The position numbers were made by a program, and so were the translations under genes. The notes beneath the pieces were generated by a model. That model did no database searches, was not told the DNA's origin, and saw only the letters and a list, made by a program, of their open reading frames with translations. A DNA stretch of 64,000 nt from Nitrospiraceae bacterium (lineage in GTDB: Bacteria > Nitrospirota > Nitrospiria > Nitrospirales > Nitrospiraceae), in assembly GCA_013140715.1 (NCBI GenBank), contig JABFSG010000007.1, positions 39,774 to 103,773 of the forward strand, written 5' to 3'. Position 1 is the stretch's first letter; every line of letters begins with the position of its first letter. Below, one piece after another: positions 44,956 to 52,232 of the stretch.

Positions 44956-44961
44956 CTATCC

Positions 44962-46410
44962 TTATCCTCCTGCGCTTCCAACCGGTCCGCCAGGCTCTGT
45001 CATGCGCCAAGGATCGAGCAGTTCGGTAAGTCGTTTTTCAGAGAGGACTTTTTGTTCTTTGGCCATCTGACGCACAGTCTTGCCGGACTTATAAGCATCC
45101 TTGGCAAGTTTCGCTGCAGCCTCGTAGCCAATCTCTGGAGCCAGGGCAGTACACATGGCCAGACTTTCCTCGATCAAGCTCTTACACCGTTCTTCATTGG
45201 CTTTGATACCGTCGATACATTTGACAGCGAAGTTTTGCGACACAGTGGCGAGCAGTTCGATCGATTGTAGTAGGTTATAGGCCATCACCGGCAGCATGAC
45301 GATCAATTCGAAGTTGGCCGCCTGCCCTCCCACTGTGACGGTTACATCGTTTCCGATCACCTGGGCGCAGACCATGGTGACGGATTCGGCAATCACCGGG
45401 TTTACCTTACCAGGCATGATCGACGAACCCGGTTGTGTCTCTGGTAGATTGATTTCTCCCAGCCCGCAGCGCGGGCCGGAGCCGAGCCAGCGAATGTCGT
45501 TGGCAATCTTCATGAGGCTTACAGCGATCGTCTTCAACTCCCCGCTTGCTTCGACCAAAGAGTCTTGAGTGGACTGCGCTTCAAAATGGTTTTTCGCTTC
45601 GAGGAATGTACAGCCGGTCTCTTTCGAAATAATGGCCAGCACCTTGGCAGAGAACTTGGGATGGCAATTGAGCCCTGTCCCGACAGCTGTGCCGCCGAGC
45701 GCGACTTCGCTGAGTGCCGTTTGTGCCCGCTTGACCCGTTGAATGCCCAATTCAATCTGCCTGGCGTACCCGCCGAACTCCTGGCCCAATCGCACCGGCG
45801 TCGCATCCTGCAAATGGGTGCGGCCGATCTTGACGATCTTGTCGAACTCTTCGGCTTTGCGTGCCAGCGCTTTCTGCAAGCCTGTAAGTGCCGGAATGAG
45901 CTGCTGTTGCATCATCTCTCCGGCGGCAATGTGAATGGCCGTGGGAATCACATCGTTGCTGGATTGGCCCAGATTGACATGGTCGTTCGGGTGCACGAGC
46001 TTGCTGCCTCTGGCTCCGCCCAACAGCTCAGTGGCACGGTTGGAAATGACCTCGTTGGCATTCATGTTTGTCGAGGTGCCGGAGCCCGTCTGGAAAATGT
46101 CCACGGGAAATTCTGCGTCGAGCTTACCCTCGACCACTTCAGTCGCCGCTTGGTTGATCGCATCAGCCGGTTTTTTATCGAGAAGCCCCAGCGACTGATT
46201 GACTGTCGCGGCAGCACGTTTGATGAGTCCCATCGCTCGGATCATTGCGCGAGGGAACCGCAAAGAGCTGATCGGGAAGTTCTCGATGGCGCGAGCGGTT
46301 TGGACCCCGTAGTAAGCGTCAGCCGGCACGGCCAACTCTCCCATCGTGTCCCCCTCGACTCTGGTGGTGCTTATTGACGCGGCAGTTTTACCGGTTTGCT
46401 TGTTCTTCAT
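44962..46410 (-). CDS. fumC: Fumarate hydratase, class II
   Basis: A 482-residue enzyme hydrating fumarate to malate. The signature GSSIMPGKVNPV is intact, as are PNDHVNLGQSSNDVIP and GRTHLQDATPVRLGQEFGGY, which favour fumarase over aspartase. Start ATG 46410 has GGAGTGAGCGC upstream. It has a longer N-terminal tail than usual (about 15 residues) and a Gly/Pro-rich C-terminus. With citrate synthase downstream and malic enzyme further right, it contributes to a TCA-type carbon module. Confidence 0.96.
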   Translation of the reverse strand: MKNKQTGKTAASISTTRVEGDTMGELAVPADAYYGVQTARAIENFPISSLRFPRAMIRAMGLIKRAAATVNQSLGLLDKKPADAINQAATEVVEGKLDAEFPVDIFQTGSGTSTNMNANEVISNRATELLGGARGSKLVHPNDHVNLGQSSNDVIPTAIHIAAGEMMQQQLIPALTGLQKALARKAEEFDKIVKIGRTHLQDATPVRLGQEFGGYARQIELGIQRVKRAQTALSEVALGGTAVGTGLNCHPKFSAKVLAIISKETGCTFLEAKNHFEAQSTQDSLVEASGELKTIAVSLMKIANDIRWLGSGPRCGLGEINLPETQPGSSIMPGKVNPVIAESVTMVCAQVIGNDVTVTVGGQAANFELIVMLPVMAYNLLQSIELLATVSQNFAVKCIDGIKANEERCKSLIEESLAMCTALAPEIGYEAAAKLAKDAYKSGKTVRQMAKEQKVLSEKRLTELLDPWRMTEPGGPVGSAGG

Positions 46411-46637
46411 GCGCTCACTCCATTGTATGGGTTCTCACTCGTTGCGGGCGTCATGATAAACTCAGGCCGCCTGATTGCACAAGGGCATGCATCTGTGAAG
46501 CGTGAATCGTGAAGCGTATCTCGTTATTCGCGCGAGAAATACGAGACTTGCGGGACGAGCGATTGTTCTGAGTTCTGAGTTTTCTGACCATCAGACTTCA
46601 GCCTTCGAGTGACTGACAGGTGTGCTGGGCAAAAAGA
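46411..46637. repeat. Spacer with iterated GTGAAGC/GAGTTCT words
   Basis: From about 46495 to 46620 the sequence is built of short iterated words: GTGAAGC-GTGAATC-GTGAAGC, then CTCGTT/GCGAGAAATACGAGA pairs and TTCTGAGTTCTGAGTTTTCTGA. A partial complement (CAGACTTCAGCC) follows. No gene is supported. The structure is looser than the 9-nt-word hairpins. Confidence 0.5.
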
Positions 46638-46661
46638 AGAGGCCCGCCGGAGCGGGCCTCT
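46638..46661 (-). terminator. Intrinsic terminator after hsp20
   Basis: A perfect 10-bp GC-rich stem (AGAGGCCCGC with GCGGGCCTCT) with a 4-base loop, followed on the minus strand by TTTTTGC. On the plus strand the right flank is also TTTT, so it may work in both directions. Confidence 0.88.
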
Positions 46662-46688
46662 TTTCAGATCGAACGTGGCGCTCGTTAA

Positions 46689-47141
46689 TTAACCGACCTT
46701 CACTTCGATCGCTTTGGGCTTTGCCTTCTCTGACTTGGGCAGCTGAAGATTCAGCACGCCATCCTTGAATTCCGCCTTCACTTTCTCTTCATCCACAAGA
46801 TCGGGCAATGTGAAGCTCCGGACGAAGCGCCCATAGGAGCGCTCTACCCGATGGAATTTCTTGCCGGTTTCTTCTTTCTCCTGCCTGCGCTCGCCTTGAA
46901 TCGTGAGGACGCCCTCTTCGAGTGTCACCTTCACATCCTCTTTTTTCACATCAGGGATCTCCGCCTTAATCTGATATGCCCCTTCCGTCTCGCTAACGTC
47001 CACCGATGGAACCCAGTCGGCGACAACCATGGTCTCCTTTCCATTTGTCCGTGGCAGCGCGGGACGGCTACTGAACATCCGATTCAACCGATCCGATACG
47101 TCTTCGAGCTCACGAAACGGATCCCAACGTACGAGTGTCAT
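46689..47141 (-). CDS. hsp20: Small heat-shock protein, Hsp20 family
   Basis: A 150-residue alpha-crystallin-type holdase chaperone. The alpha-crystallin domain spans about residues 42-135 with PSVDVSETEGAYQIKAEIP, GVLTIQGERRQE, and AEFKDGVLNLQLPK. An N-terminal WDPFREL opening is typical of bacterial Hsp20. A promoter-like pair sits upstream (47221-47248) and a strong terminator downstream, so it is probably a single-gene unit. Confidence 0.95.
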   Translation of the reverse strand: MTLVRWDPFRELEDVSDRLNRMFSSRPALPRTNGKETMVVADWVPSVDVSETEGAYQIKAEIPDVKKEDVKVTLEEGVLTIQGERRQEKEETGKKFHRVERSYGRFVRSFTLPDLVDEEKVKAEFKDGVLNLQLPKSEKAKPKAIEVKVG

Positions 47142-47220
47142 GTGAGACCTCCTTGTTATTCTCGTTTACTGTCGCAGAATGTCTCTTCGTCGCGCGCGCC
47201 GATCGGCCTGTCTGAGCAGA

Positions 47221-47248
47221 TAGATAATTCTGGCTGCCCCAGAGTCAA
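47221..47248 (-). promoter_or_regulatory. Possible promoter of hsp20
   Basis: On the minus strand TTGACT (47243-47248) and TATCTA (47221-47226) are separated by 16 bp. The distance to the ATG is about 80 bp. A heat-shock sigma site cannot be excluded, and the spacing is not ideal. Confidence 0.4.
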
Positions 47249-47278
47249 GGGGGCAGCGCGTGTTGCGCGAGAACCGGG

Positions 47279-47362
47279 CGGTTTGTCTTGTTTGTTTGGT
47301 TGGAGGAAACTAACCAGGTAACCCAAATCGACCAGATGAACAAAACAAACCAAATGAACCGT
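47279..47362. repeat. 9-nt-word palindrome copy 3 (after gltA)
   Basis: The left arm (47279-47304) reads CGGTTTGTCTTGTTTGTTTG; the right arm (47313-47362) contains AACCCAAATCGACC, AAACAAACC, AAATGAACC. The loop is about 8-10 bases. It ends about 4 bp before the gltA stop codon position on the plus strand. Confidence 0.72.
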
Positions 47363-47366
47363 CTAT

Positions 47367-48500
47367 TTAGCGTTGCTCGATTGGTACATACGACCGGCCA
47401 TGCTCACCCGAATAGATCTGATCCGGGCGGAACAGTTTGTTCTCCCGGAGCTGTTCCAGCCAATGGGCAAGCCATCCTGACACGCGGGCCATCGCAAATA
47501 GGGGGGTGAACAGATCGGTCTCGATGCCCATCTTCTGATAGACGATCCCGGAGTAAAAATCGACGTTGGGATAAATCTCCTTCCCCTTCAACAACTCTGC
47601 TGCAACCGACTCGACCTCTAAGGCGACCTCATACAATGGCGAACTGCCGCATTCCTTGAAGAGCCGCTCGCATAGCCCCTGTAGAATCGTCGCACGGGGA
47701 TCCTTGACTTTATAGACCCGATGACCGAAACCCATCAGCTTCTTTTTTGCTCGGACCTGTTCCTCGATATAGGATCGAGCGCGCCTCGCCTCTCCGATTT
47801 CTTTCAACATCTGCACGACTTCTTCGTTGGCCCCTCCATGCAATGGGCCTTTCAAGGCCCCGATCGAAGACGCAACGACCGTATAGGGATCTGCCAATGT
47901 CGAGCCTGTGACCATGCCGGTGAAGGTTGAGGCATTCATTGTGTGTTCGGCATGGAGAATCAGGGAGTCGTCAAAAACATCGCCCCATACGGGAAGCGGC
48001 TCCGTTTCGGTCAGCATATAGAGAAAGTTTTCCGAAAATCCGAGATCGTCGCGTGGAGGGATGTACTCGTCCCCGTGCCTCAGCCTTGCCCAAGCTGCCA
48101 CGATTGTCGGCAATTTGGCGACGAGACGGACGGTGGACCAATAATTATTCTCGACATCCTTCACATTGCGGCCTGGATAAAACATACCCAAGGCGGCGAC
48201 TGCTGCCTGCAAGGCGTCCATAGGATGTCCATGCTCTGGAAGACATTTCAATAAGTCGACAATCTTGAACTTGATGCGTCGGTGATGGGCGATATCCTCC
48301 TGCCATCGTGCCATCTGCGGATGAGTGGGAAGCTGTCCAAAGAGGAGCAGATAGGCTGTTTCGAGATAAGACGATCGCTGGCAAAGCTCTTCGACGCGGA
48401 TGCCACGATATTCCAGCAGGCCCCGCTCTCCATCTACGTCGCTGATCGAGGATTTGGCTGCCGGGATGCCTGCGAGCCCAGGCATGAAATCATGTGGCAT
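47367..48500 (-). CDS. gltA: Citrate synthase
   Basis: A 377-residue enzyme condensing oxaloacetate and acetyl-CoA. The conserved active-site segments are HAEHTMNASTF (His), GPLHGGANEEVV and GFGHRVYKVKDPRA, with an Asp in the C-terminal VDFYSGIVY. The short length matches the type II/2-methylcitrate-synthase-like group; substrate preference for propionyl-CoA cannot be excluded but no prp genes are near. The stop lies next to a 9-nt-word hairpin. Confidence 0.95.
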   Translation of the reverse strand: MPHDFMPGLAGIPAAKSSISDVDGERGLLEYRGIRVEELCQRSSYLETAYLLLFGQLPTHPQMARWQEDIAHHRRIKFKIVDLLKCLPEHGHPMDALQAAVAALGMFYPGRNVKDVENNYWSTVRLVAKLPTIVAAWARLRHGDEYIPPRDDLGFSENFLYMLTETEPLPVWGDVFDDSLILHAEHTMNASTFTGMVTGSTLADPYTVVASSIGALKGPLHGGANEEVVQMLKEIGEARRARSYIEEQVRAKKKLMGFGHRVYKVKDPRATILQGLCERLFKECGSSPLYEVALEVESVAAELLKGKEIYPNVDFYSGIVYQKMGIETDLFTPLFAMARVSGWLAHWLEQLRENKLFRPDQIYSGEHGRSYVPIEQR

Positions 48501-48563
48501 AATTTTACCCCTTCCCTGAGCGGCAGGATATATGCTGTCGGGCCTGCACGTCTAGCCTCGTCT

Positions 48564-48695
48564 GCCGGTTGATCTGGTTCATCTGGTTCATTTGGTTCAT
48601 TTAGTTCATTTAGTTTATTTGGTTTGTTTCGTTCATCTGGCCGGTCTTGTTCAATCAAATAACCAGACAAACCAAATAAACCAAATGAACCGGAG
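48564..48695. repeat. 9-nt-word palindrome copy 4 (clearest example)
   Basis: The left arm (48564-48642) runs as tandem 9-mers: GGTTGATCT, GGTTCATCT, GGTTCATTT (twice), AGTTCATTT, AGTTTATTT, GGTTTGTTT, CGTTCATCT. The right arm (48651-48695) reads back AACCAGACA, AACCAAATA, AACCAAATG, AACCGG. Left and right arms differ in length. It lies in the gap between gltA and the next secreted gene. Confidence 0.82.
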
Positions 48696-48764
48696 AAGCG
48701 GGATCTTGAAATGCCTCCTATCGGTTGGCATACTCAGTGAAGCATCCCGCGCGACAGGCGGGAA

Positions 48765-48863
48765 GGGTTTGTCTGGTTGATCTAGTTTATTTGGTTCATT
48801 TCGTTCATCCGATTGGCCTTGCTCAACCAAACAAACAAGACAAACCGAAGAAACCAGAGCAAC
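48765..48863. repeat. 9-nt-word palindrome copy 5
   Basis: The left arm (48765-48818) includes GGTTTGTCT, GGTTGATCT, AGTTTATTT, GGTTCATTT, CGTTCATCC; the right arm (48822-48863) AACCAAACA, AACAAGACA, AACCGAAGA, AACCAGAGC. It ends just upstream of the ribosome site of the 48889 gene, so it lies at a 5' rather than a 3' gene end. Confidence 0.78.
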
Positions 48864-48888
48864 AATTTGTCTCGCAGAGGAGGTAAAC

Positions 48889-49287
48889 TTGGCGTCGCGC
48901 CTGTCTCGCACAGGGTTTTGCCTGATGCTGTTCGCCCTCCTGGTGATGGGGATAGTCCCTTCGGTTCAGGCCGACAGCGAGCTCCTTGCTTTTGCCGTCG
49001 TGAGCGAGGCGCCAAAAGATAAAGCGAGGATAGCAGCCAAGGTTTCTGTCAATGACACGGTGTCGGACATGAAACTCCTCGCATCGGAGACGATTTTGAA
49101 TAATCTAATATGGAAAAAGCTCGAAATCTGCCATGCGATGAAGCTTCATGGCTATAAAGTTGCCGACGGATTTCAGGTTGTCACGGTACACGTGATCGAC
49201 GCCGGCATGCTGCCGATGTCTTTGCAGACTTTTGCCGGTGACTGTTTGATTAAAAAAGCAATTGAGATCGCGCCGCTGGTCGACTAG
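48889..49287 (+). CDS. Small secreted hypothetical protein
   Basis: A 132-residue protein beginning with TTG 48889, five bases after a strong AGAGGAGGT. The signal peptide (FCLMLFALLVMGIVPSVQA) has a clear cleavage site. The mature part of about 104 residues has two Cys (ICHAMK and GDCLIKK) that may form a disulfide. I recognise no family. It is flanked by 9-nt-word hairpins on both sides. Confidence 0.75.
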   Translation: MASRLSRTGFCLMLFALLVMGIVPSVQADSELLAFAVVSEAPKDKARIAAKVSVNDTVSDMKLLASETILNNLIWKKLEICHAMKLHGYKVADGFQVVTVHVIDAGMLPMSLQTFAGDCLIKKAIEIAPLVD

Positions 49288-49294
49288 CAAGCTG

Positions 49295-49402
49295 CGGTTG
49301 ATCTGGTTTATTTGGTTTGTTTGGTTAGCTGATTCGTTGGGCTTCTTTCGTGCTTCGAACCAAATCAACTAAACAAACGAGACAAACCAAATAAACGAGC
49401 GT
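49295..49402. repeat. 9-nt-word palindrome copy 6
   Basis: The left arm (49295-49330) contains GGTTGATCT, GGTTTATTT, GGTTTGTTT; the right arm (49357-49402) AACCAAATC, AACTAAACA, AACGAGACA, AACCAAATA. The loop on the minus strand reads GGTTCGAAGCACGAAAGAAG, like those of copies 7 and 8. It lies between two convergent stop codons. Confidence 0.78.
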
Positions 49403-49429
49403 AACAAGCGCGATAAGCACTTGTTACGC
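49399..49429 (-). terminator. Hairpin across the stop of the zinc-ribbon gene
   Basis: GCGTAACAAG (49399-49408) pairs perfectly with CTTGTTACGC (49420-49429) around an 11-base loop. It covers the last codons and stop of the 49424 gene. Confidence 0.6.
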
Positions 49430-49801
49430 ATGCCGGCATTCCGGACATGAGTTCGGTTCTTCTGTCGCCTCACATTCTTCAGAGGTCAAGGGAAAGAGTT
49501 GTTCGCACTCTGTGCATGGACGAATTTCGAAATAGGCAATTCCCTTATCGTCGATATCCGTGGGCAAGAGTAGCTCCAGTGGATCATACCCGATCGCGCC
49601 ACCATCGGAAAATTTGACGATGGCCAATCGATCATTGAAGACCTCGAAGGTTCCTTCTTGCCCTTTTCTGGCCAAGACATGCCCTAGTACAAAGACCGGT
49701 TGGCCCTTGCGCTTGGTGCGGAGGTCTCGTAGGGTATGCTGGGTGTCCGTGGTGCAAGAGAATTGACCCGTAGAACTGGTTCCGAAAATTGGCGTCGGCA
49801 T
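49424..49801 (-). CDS. Hypothetical protein with a C-terminal zinc-ribbon-like motif
   Basis: A 125-residue soluble protein. The last 35 residues contain two CxxC pairs (CTECEQ and CPECRHA) with one Cys between, which would suit a zinc ribbon. The middle part is beta-rich (GQPVFVLGHVLARKG, NDRLAIVKFSDGGAIGY). No signal peptide. No family recognised. It is convergent with the 48889 gene across a hairpin. Confidence 0.65.
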   Translation of the reverse strand: MPTPIFGTSSTGQFSCTTDTQHTLRDLRTKRKGQPVFVLGHVLARKGQEGTFEVFNDRLAIVKFSDGGAIGYDPLELLLPTDIDDKGIAYFEIRPCTECEQLFPLTSEECEATEEPNSCPECRHA

Positions 49802-49904
49802 GAGGCTCTCTTGAGTGGATGAGATGCGTCTCCTCTATCACATGGGTAAAAATGGCGTCAAGGCAGGCAAGACGCCGATTGAACTATTCATGAATAACCG
49901 GGGC

Positions 49905-50093
49905 TAGGAGCCTGTCCGAGTACTCCTTCGTTGCGAGGCGAAGGAGATGCCGGTAGATGCGATGCCACAGGCTCGAAAAAACCGGAGGCGTATTCGCTGG
50001 AATACGGTGAGGTTTTTTTTGAGGGCCGAGAACGACGCAGATGCCGGCAGATCGTTTGCCGTAACAGAATGGTATTACTCGGACAGGTTCCTA
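49905..50093. mobile_element. 189-bp non-coding element with 18-bp terminal repeats and TA ends
   Basis: TAGGAGCCTGTCCGAGTA at 49905-49922 is matched by its complement at 50076-50093 with one mismatch. Each end finishes in TA, the usual target-site duplication of IS630/Tc1-mariner-type elements. The interior has AAAAAACC/GGTTTTTTTT and several shorter inverted repeats but no ORF. It fills the gap before the ArsC-like gene, whose ribosome site starts just past its right end. Confidence 0.75.
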
Positions 50094-50110
50094 AAACAAA
50101 GGAGTATGAC

Positions 50111-50461
50111 ATGGCTGAAGTAACGATTTATCAGAAACCGACCTGCAGCACATGCCGTCAGGCTGTGCAACTGCTCAAAGAAAACGGCAAACCTTTTAAG
50201 GCTATCAACTACTATGAGACGCCTTTCACAAAGCCACAACTGAAGAGCCTCTTGAAGAAAGCCGGGCTCTCGCCGGTGGATATAGTCAGGACAAAAGAAG
50301 ATGTCTATAAGGATCTCGGATTAGCGAAAAAAAACCTTTCGGACGATGAGTGGCTCGATCTGTTGATCGCCCACCCCGATCTTATTCAGCGTCCGATTGT
50401 CGAAAAGGGCGAGAAGGCGATCTTGGCGAGACCGGCGGAGTCTGTGAAAGAGCTACTCTAG
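50111..50461 (+). CDS. ArsC/Spx-family thioredoxin-fold protein
   Basis: A 116-residue protein with the redox motif CSTC near residue 12 (YQKPTCSTCRQAV), KAINYYETPFTKPQL and the conserved RPIVEKGEKAI near residue 95. This is the ArsC fold. The CxxC rather than CGTS-type site is closer to Spx/YffB-like members than to glutaredoxin-dependent arsenate reductases, so arsenate reduction is only one possibility. ATG 50111 follows AAAGGAG. No ars genes are near. Confidence 0.85.
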   Translation: MAEVTIYQKPTCSTCRQAVQLLKENGKPFKAINYYETPFTKPQLKSLLKKAGLSPVDIVRTKEDVYKDLGLAKKNLSDDEWLDLLIAHPDLIQRPIVEKGEKAILARPAESVKELL

Positions 50462-50478
50462 CTTCAGGGTTTATAAGC

Positions 50479-50564
50479 GGGTCTGTCTCGTTCATTTGGT
50501 TTGTTTAGTTTGTTTGGTTCGAAGCACGAGAGAAACCAAATGAACCAAAGAAACCAAACGAACC
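50479..50564. repeat. 9-nt-word palindrome copy 7
   Basis: The left arm (50479-50517) includes CGTTCATTT, GGTTTGTTT, AGTTTGTTT; the right arm (50533-50564) AACCAAATG, AACCAAAGA, AACCAAACG, AACCG. The loop GGTTCGAAGCACGAGAGAAA matches copies 6 and 8. It ends 2 bp from the stop codon of the GGDEF gene. Confidence 0.8.
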
Positions 50565-50566
50565 GT

Positions 50567-51874
50567 CTATGTTCCATATTCCCCACTCGCGACAATTCTT
50601 CCTGATTCGGTGTGAGACCGTCGTACTGGGACGCTTGCTGTAGCTCCGCGCTTCACGACATTTCCTCCATTCCCCTTGGCTTCATAGAGGGCCTGATACG
50701 CCGACTTAATCGCCGAACTCAACGTTGCACTATCGCTCAGTTTTTCTGCCACGCCGATACTGAGGGTAACCGGAAGTTCCCGATCGCGTGAACCCGCTTT
50801 CTTCATCCCTCTCCTGGATTCCCAAACTCGATCTCTTCCTCGAAGAAACAAACTGTTGGCGTCGATCGCTTTCCGAACAGTCTCCAGCATACTCACAGTT
50901 TCTGTCGTCGACTTTCCAGGGAACAGCAGGGTGAGTTCCTCACCGGTCGTACGAAAGATCTGACCATCGGAACAAGCGGCCTGAACTCTTGGCGCAACCA
51001 GTTTAAGAATCTGCTCGCTGACACTTTTGCCGTGGGTATTGGCATATTGGGTCAGCTGATCGATGCCGACGATGGCAACCGCAAATCGCCTTCCAAGCTG
51101 CCCGATCGCTTCCTCATAGGCCAAACGACCGGGAAGGCCTGTCAGCTCGTCGCGATAGGTCCGTTGATAGAACGATTGAAGCAAGGTGACAAAGAGAATG
51201 AGTCCGGCAGCCGTGAAAAAGTTTGTTGGATGCCAGCCGTAGCTGGTGGTGTGGTAGGCGACGAATACGGCGGACAACGCCCAAATTGCCCCTCCCTCCA
51301 ACGGGTCGCGGTGAAGGACGAATCGTACGAAATGCAACACCAACGCCATGGCAAAGGCAAACAGCGCCGGCTGTGGAATCGGCGTCCAATCTGTATACCG
51401 GAAGGGAAGGTACTCCCTTGTGAAGGATGAGGCCAGGTCACTTTGTTCAGGAAGGCAGAGCCAGAGCAGCAGAAAGGGTTGGATCAAGACGAGTACGACA
51501 CGTGTCACGGCACGAATCGTGGAGAGAGAATCTTCTTTAAAAATAGAAAAGGCCAACAGATTGAGCGGGACAAGAAACGCGCTCACCGCGACAATGGTCT
51601 GATTCGAGGACGCCTGGCCGGCTACTGCAATGGGAAACAAGGCCAGAGCTTGATCGGCAAGCGCCAGTACGAGCAAGGAGAGAATCGTACGGCTGCTGGC
51701 AAAGTACCAGCCAAAGATGAGCCCGAATGCGAGAACAATGTAAGGCAGAGCTGCAATCGGCTGCTGCAGCCACATTGGAAGCCCCTGAGGGCGCAAAAAT
51801 GCAATCGCAATAAGAAATACCAGCCCTCCGGGAAAGAGCAGCGCGAGTAGAGGTTTTGACATCAGGCTTAACAT
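50567..51874 (-). CDS. Membrane protein with degenerate GGDEF domain
   Basis: A 435-residue protein with about seven to eight hydrophobic segments across residues 5-235, then a GGDEF-type domain (RDELTGLPGRLAYEEAIGQL onward). The catalytic motif reads TTGEEL instead of GGDEF/GGEEF, so diguanylate cyclase activity is doubtful, and a conserved core otherwise remains (LSIGVAEK, AYQALYEAKGNGGN). The ATG at 51874 or 51862 is preferred; the ORF extends to 51916 only through a 9-nt-word hairpin. The role is likely signalling, perhaps as a non-catalytic GTP or c-di-GMP sensor. Confidence 0.82.
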   Translation of the reverse strand: MLSLMSKPLLALLFPGGLVFLIAIAFLRPQGLPMWLQQPIAALPYIVLAFGLIFGWYFASSRTILSLLVLALADQALALFPIAVAGQASSNQTIVAVSAFLVPLNLLAFSIFKEDSLSTIRAVTRVVLVLIQPFLLLWLCLPEQSDLASSFTREYLPFRYTDWTPIPQPALFAFAMALVLHFVRFVLHRDPLEGGAIWALSAVFVAYHTTSYGWHPTNFFTAAGLILFVTLLQSFYQRTYRDELTGLPGRLAYEEAIGQLGRRFAVAIVGIDQLTQYANTHGKSVSEQILKLVAPRVQAACSDGQIFRTTGEELTLLFPGKSTTETVSMLETVRKAIDANSLFLRGRDRVWESRRGMKKAGSRDRELPVTLSIGVAEKLSDSATLSSAIKSAYQALYEAKGNGGNVVKRGATASVPVRRSHTESGRIVASGEYGT

Positions 51875-51954
51875 TGGTTGATTTGGCTTGTTTGGTTGGT
51901 TCGGTCCGAAGCACAAAAGAAACCAAAGAAACTAAATGAACCAAATGAACCGCA
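51873..51954. repeat. 9-nt-word palindrome copy 8
   Basis: The left arm (51873-51903) reads TTGGTTGATTTGGCTTGTTT; the right arm (51917-51954) contains AACCAAAGA, AACTAAATG, AACCAAATG, AACCG. The loop has TCGGTCCGAAGCACAAAAG. It overlaps the upstream in-frame extension of the GGDEF gene. The next 215 bp (51955-52169) show nothing recognisable. Confidence 0.75.
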
Positions 51955-52169
51955 TCTCGCTCGTTGGGTGCCAGATCCGTACCCGGCCACCATCAAGCTA
52001 GGAATGGAACCTATAGAAACCGACAAGGCGACATGACTGAAAAATCATGGCTTTCCTGGGCAAAATTTGGCTCGTCCGATCAAGCAGTCTGAAACAGTGA
52101 AGGTTGGGGGCGAGGCAGGAGCGTTTTTGAACAGTGTTGGAAGATTGTTGTGGGAAAGGGAAGTCAGAA

Positions 52170-52232
52170 CTGGTTTGTTTAGTTATTTGGTTTAAGGCGA
52201 TCAACTAAAGCAACCAAACAAACCAAATAAAC
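52170..52232. repeat. 9-nt-word palindrome copy 9 (after rnd)
   Basis: The left arm (52170-52194) reads CTGGTTTGTTTAGTTATTTG; the right arm (52202-52232) AACTAAAGC, AACCAAACA, AACCAAATA, AACC. The loop is seven bases. It ends exactly at the rnd stop codon. Confidence 0.75.

Noticed and set aside
45565..46377. 270-residue plus-strand frame
   Set aside because: Antisense shadow of fumC without motif or ribosome site.
48434..48670. Frame coding NEPNEPDEP-like repeat protein
   Set aside because: It comes from reading the 9-nt-word palindrome; no ribosome site, and similar frames occur at every copy in differing phases.
48564..48863. Possible CRISPR array
   Set aside because: Units are 9 nt, contiguous, degenerate and paired with complementary arms; no spacers and no cas genes.
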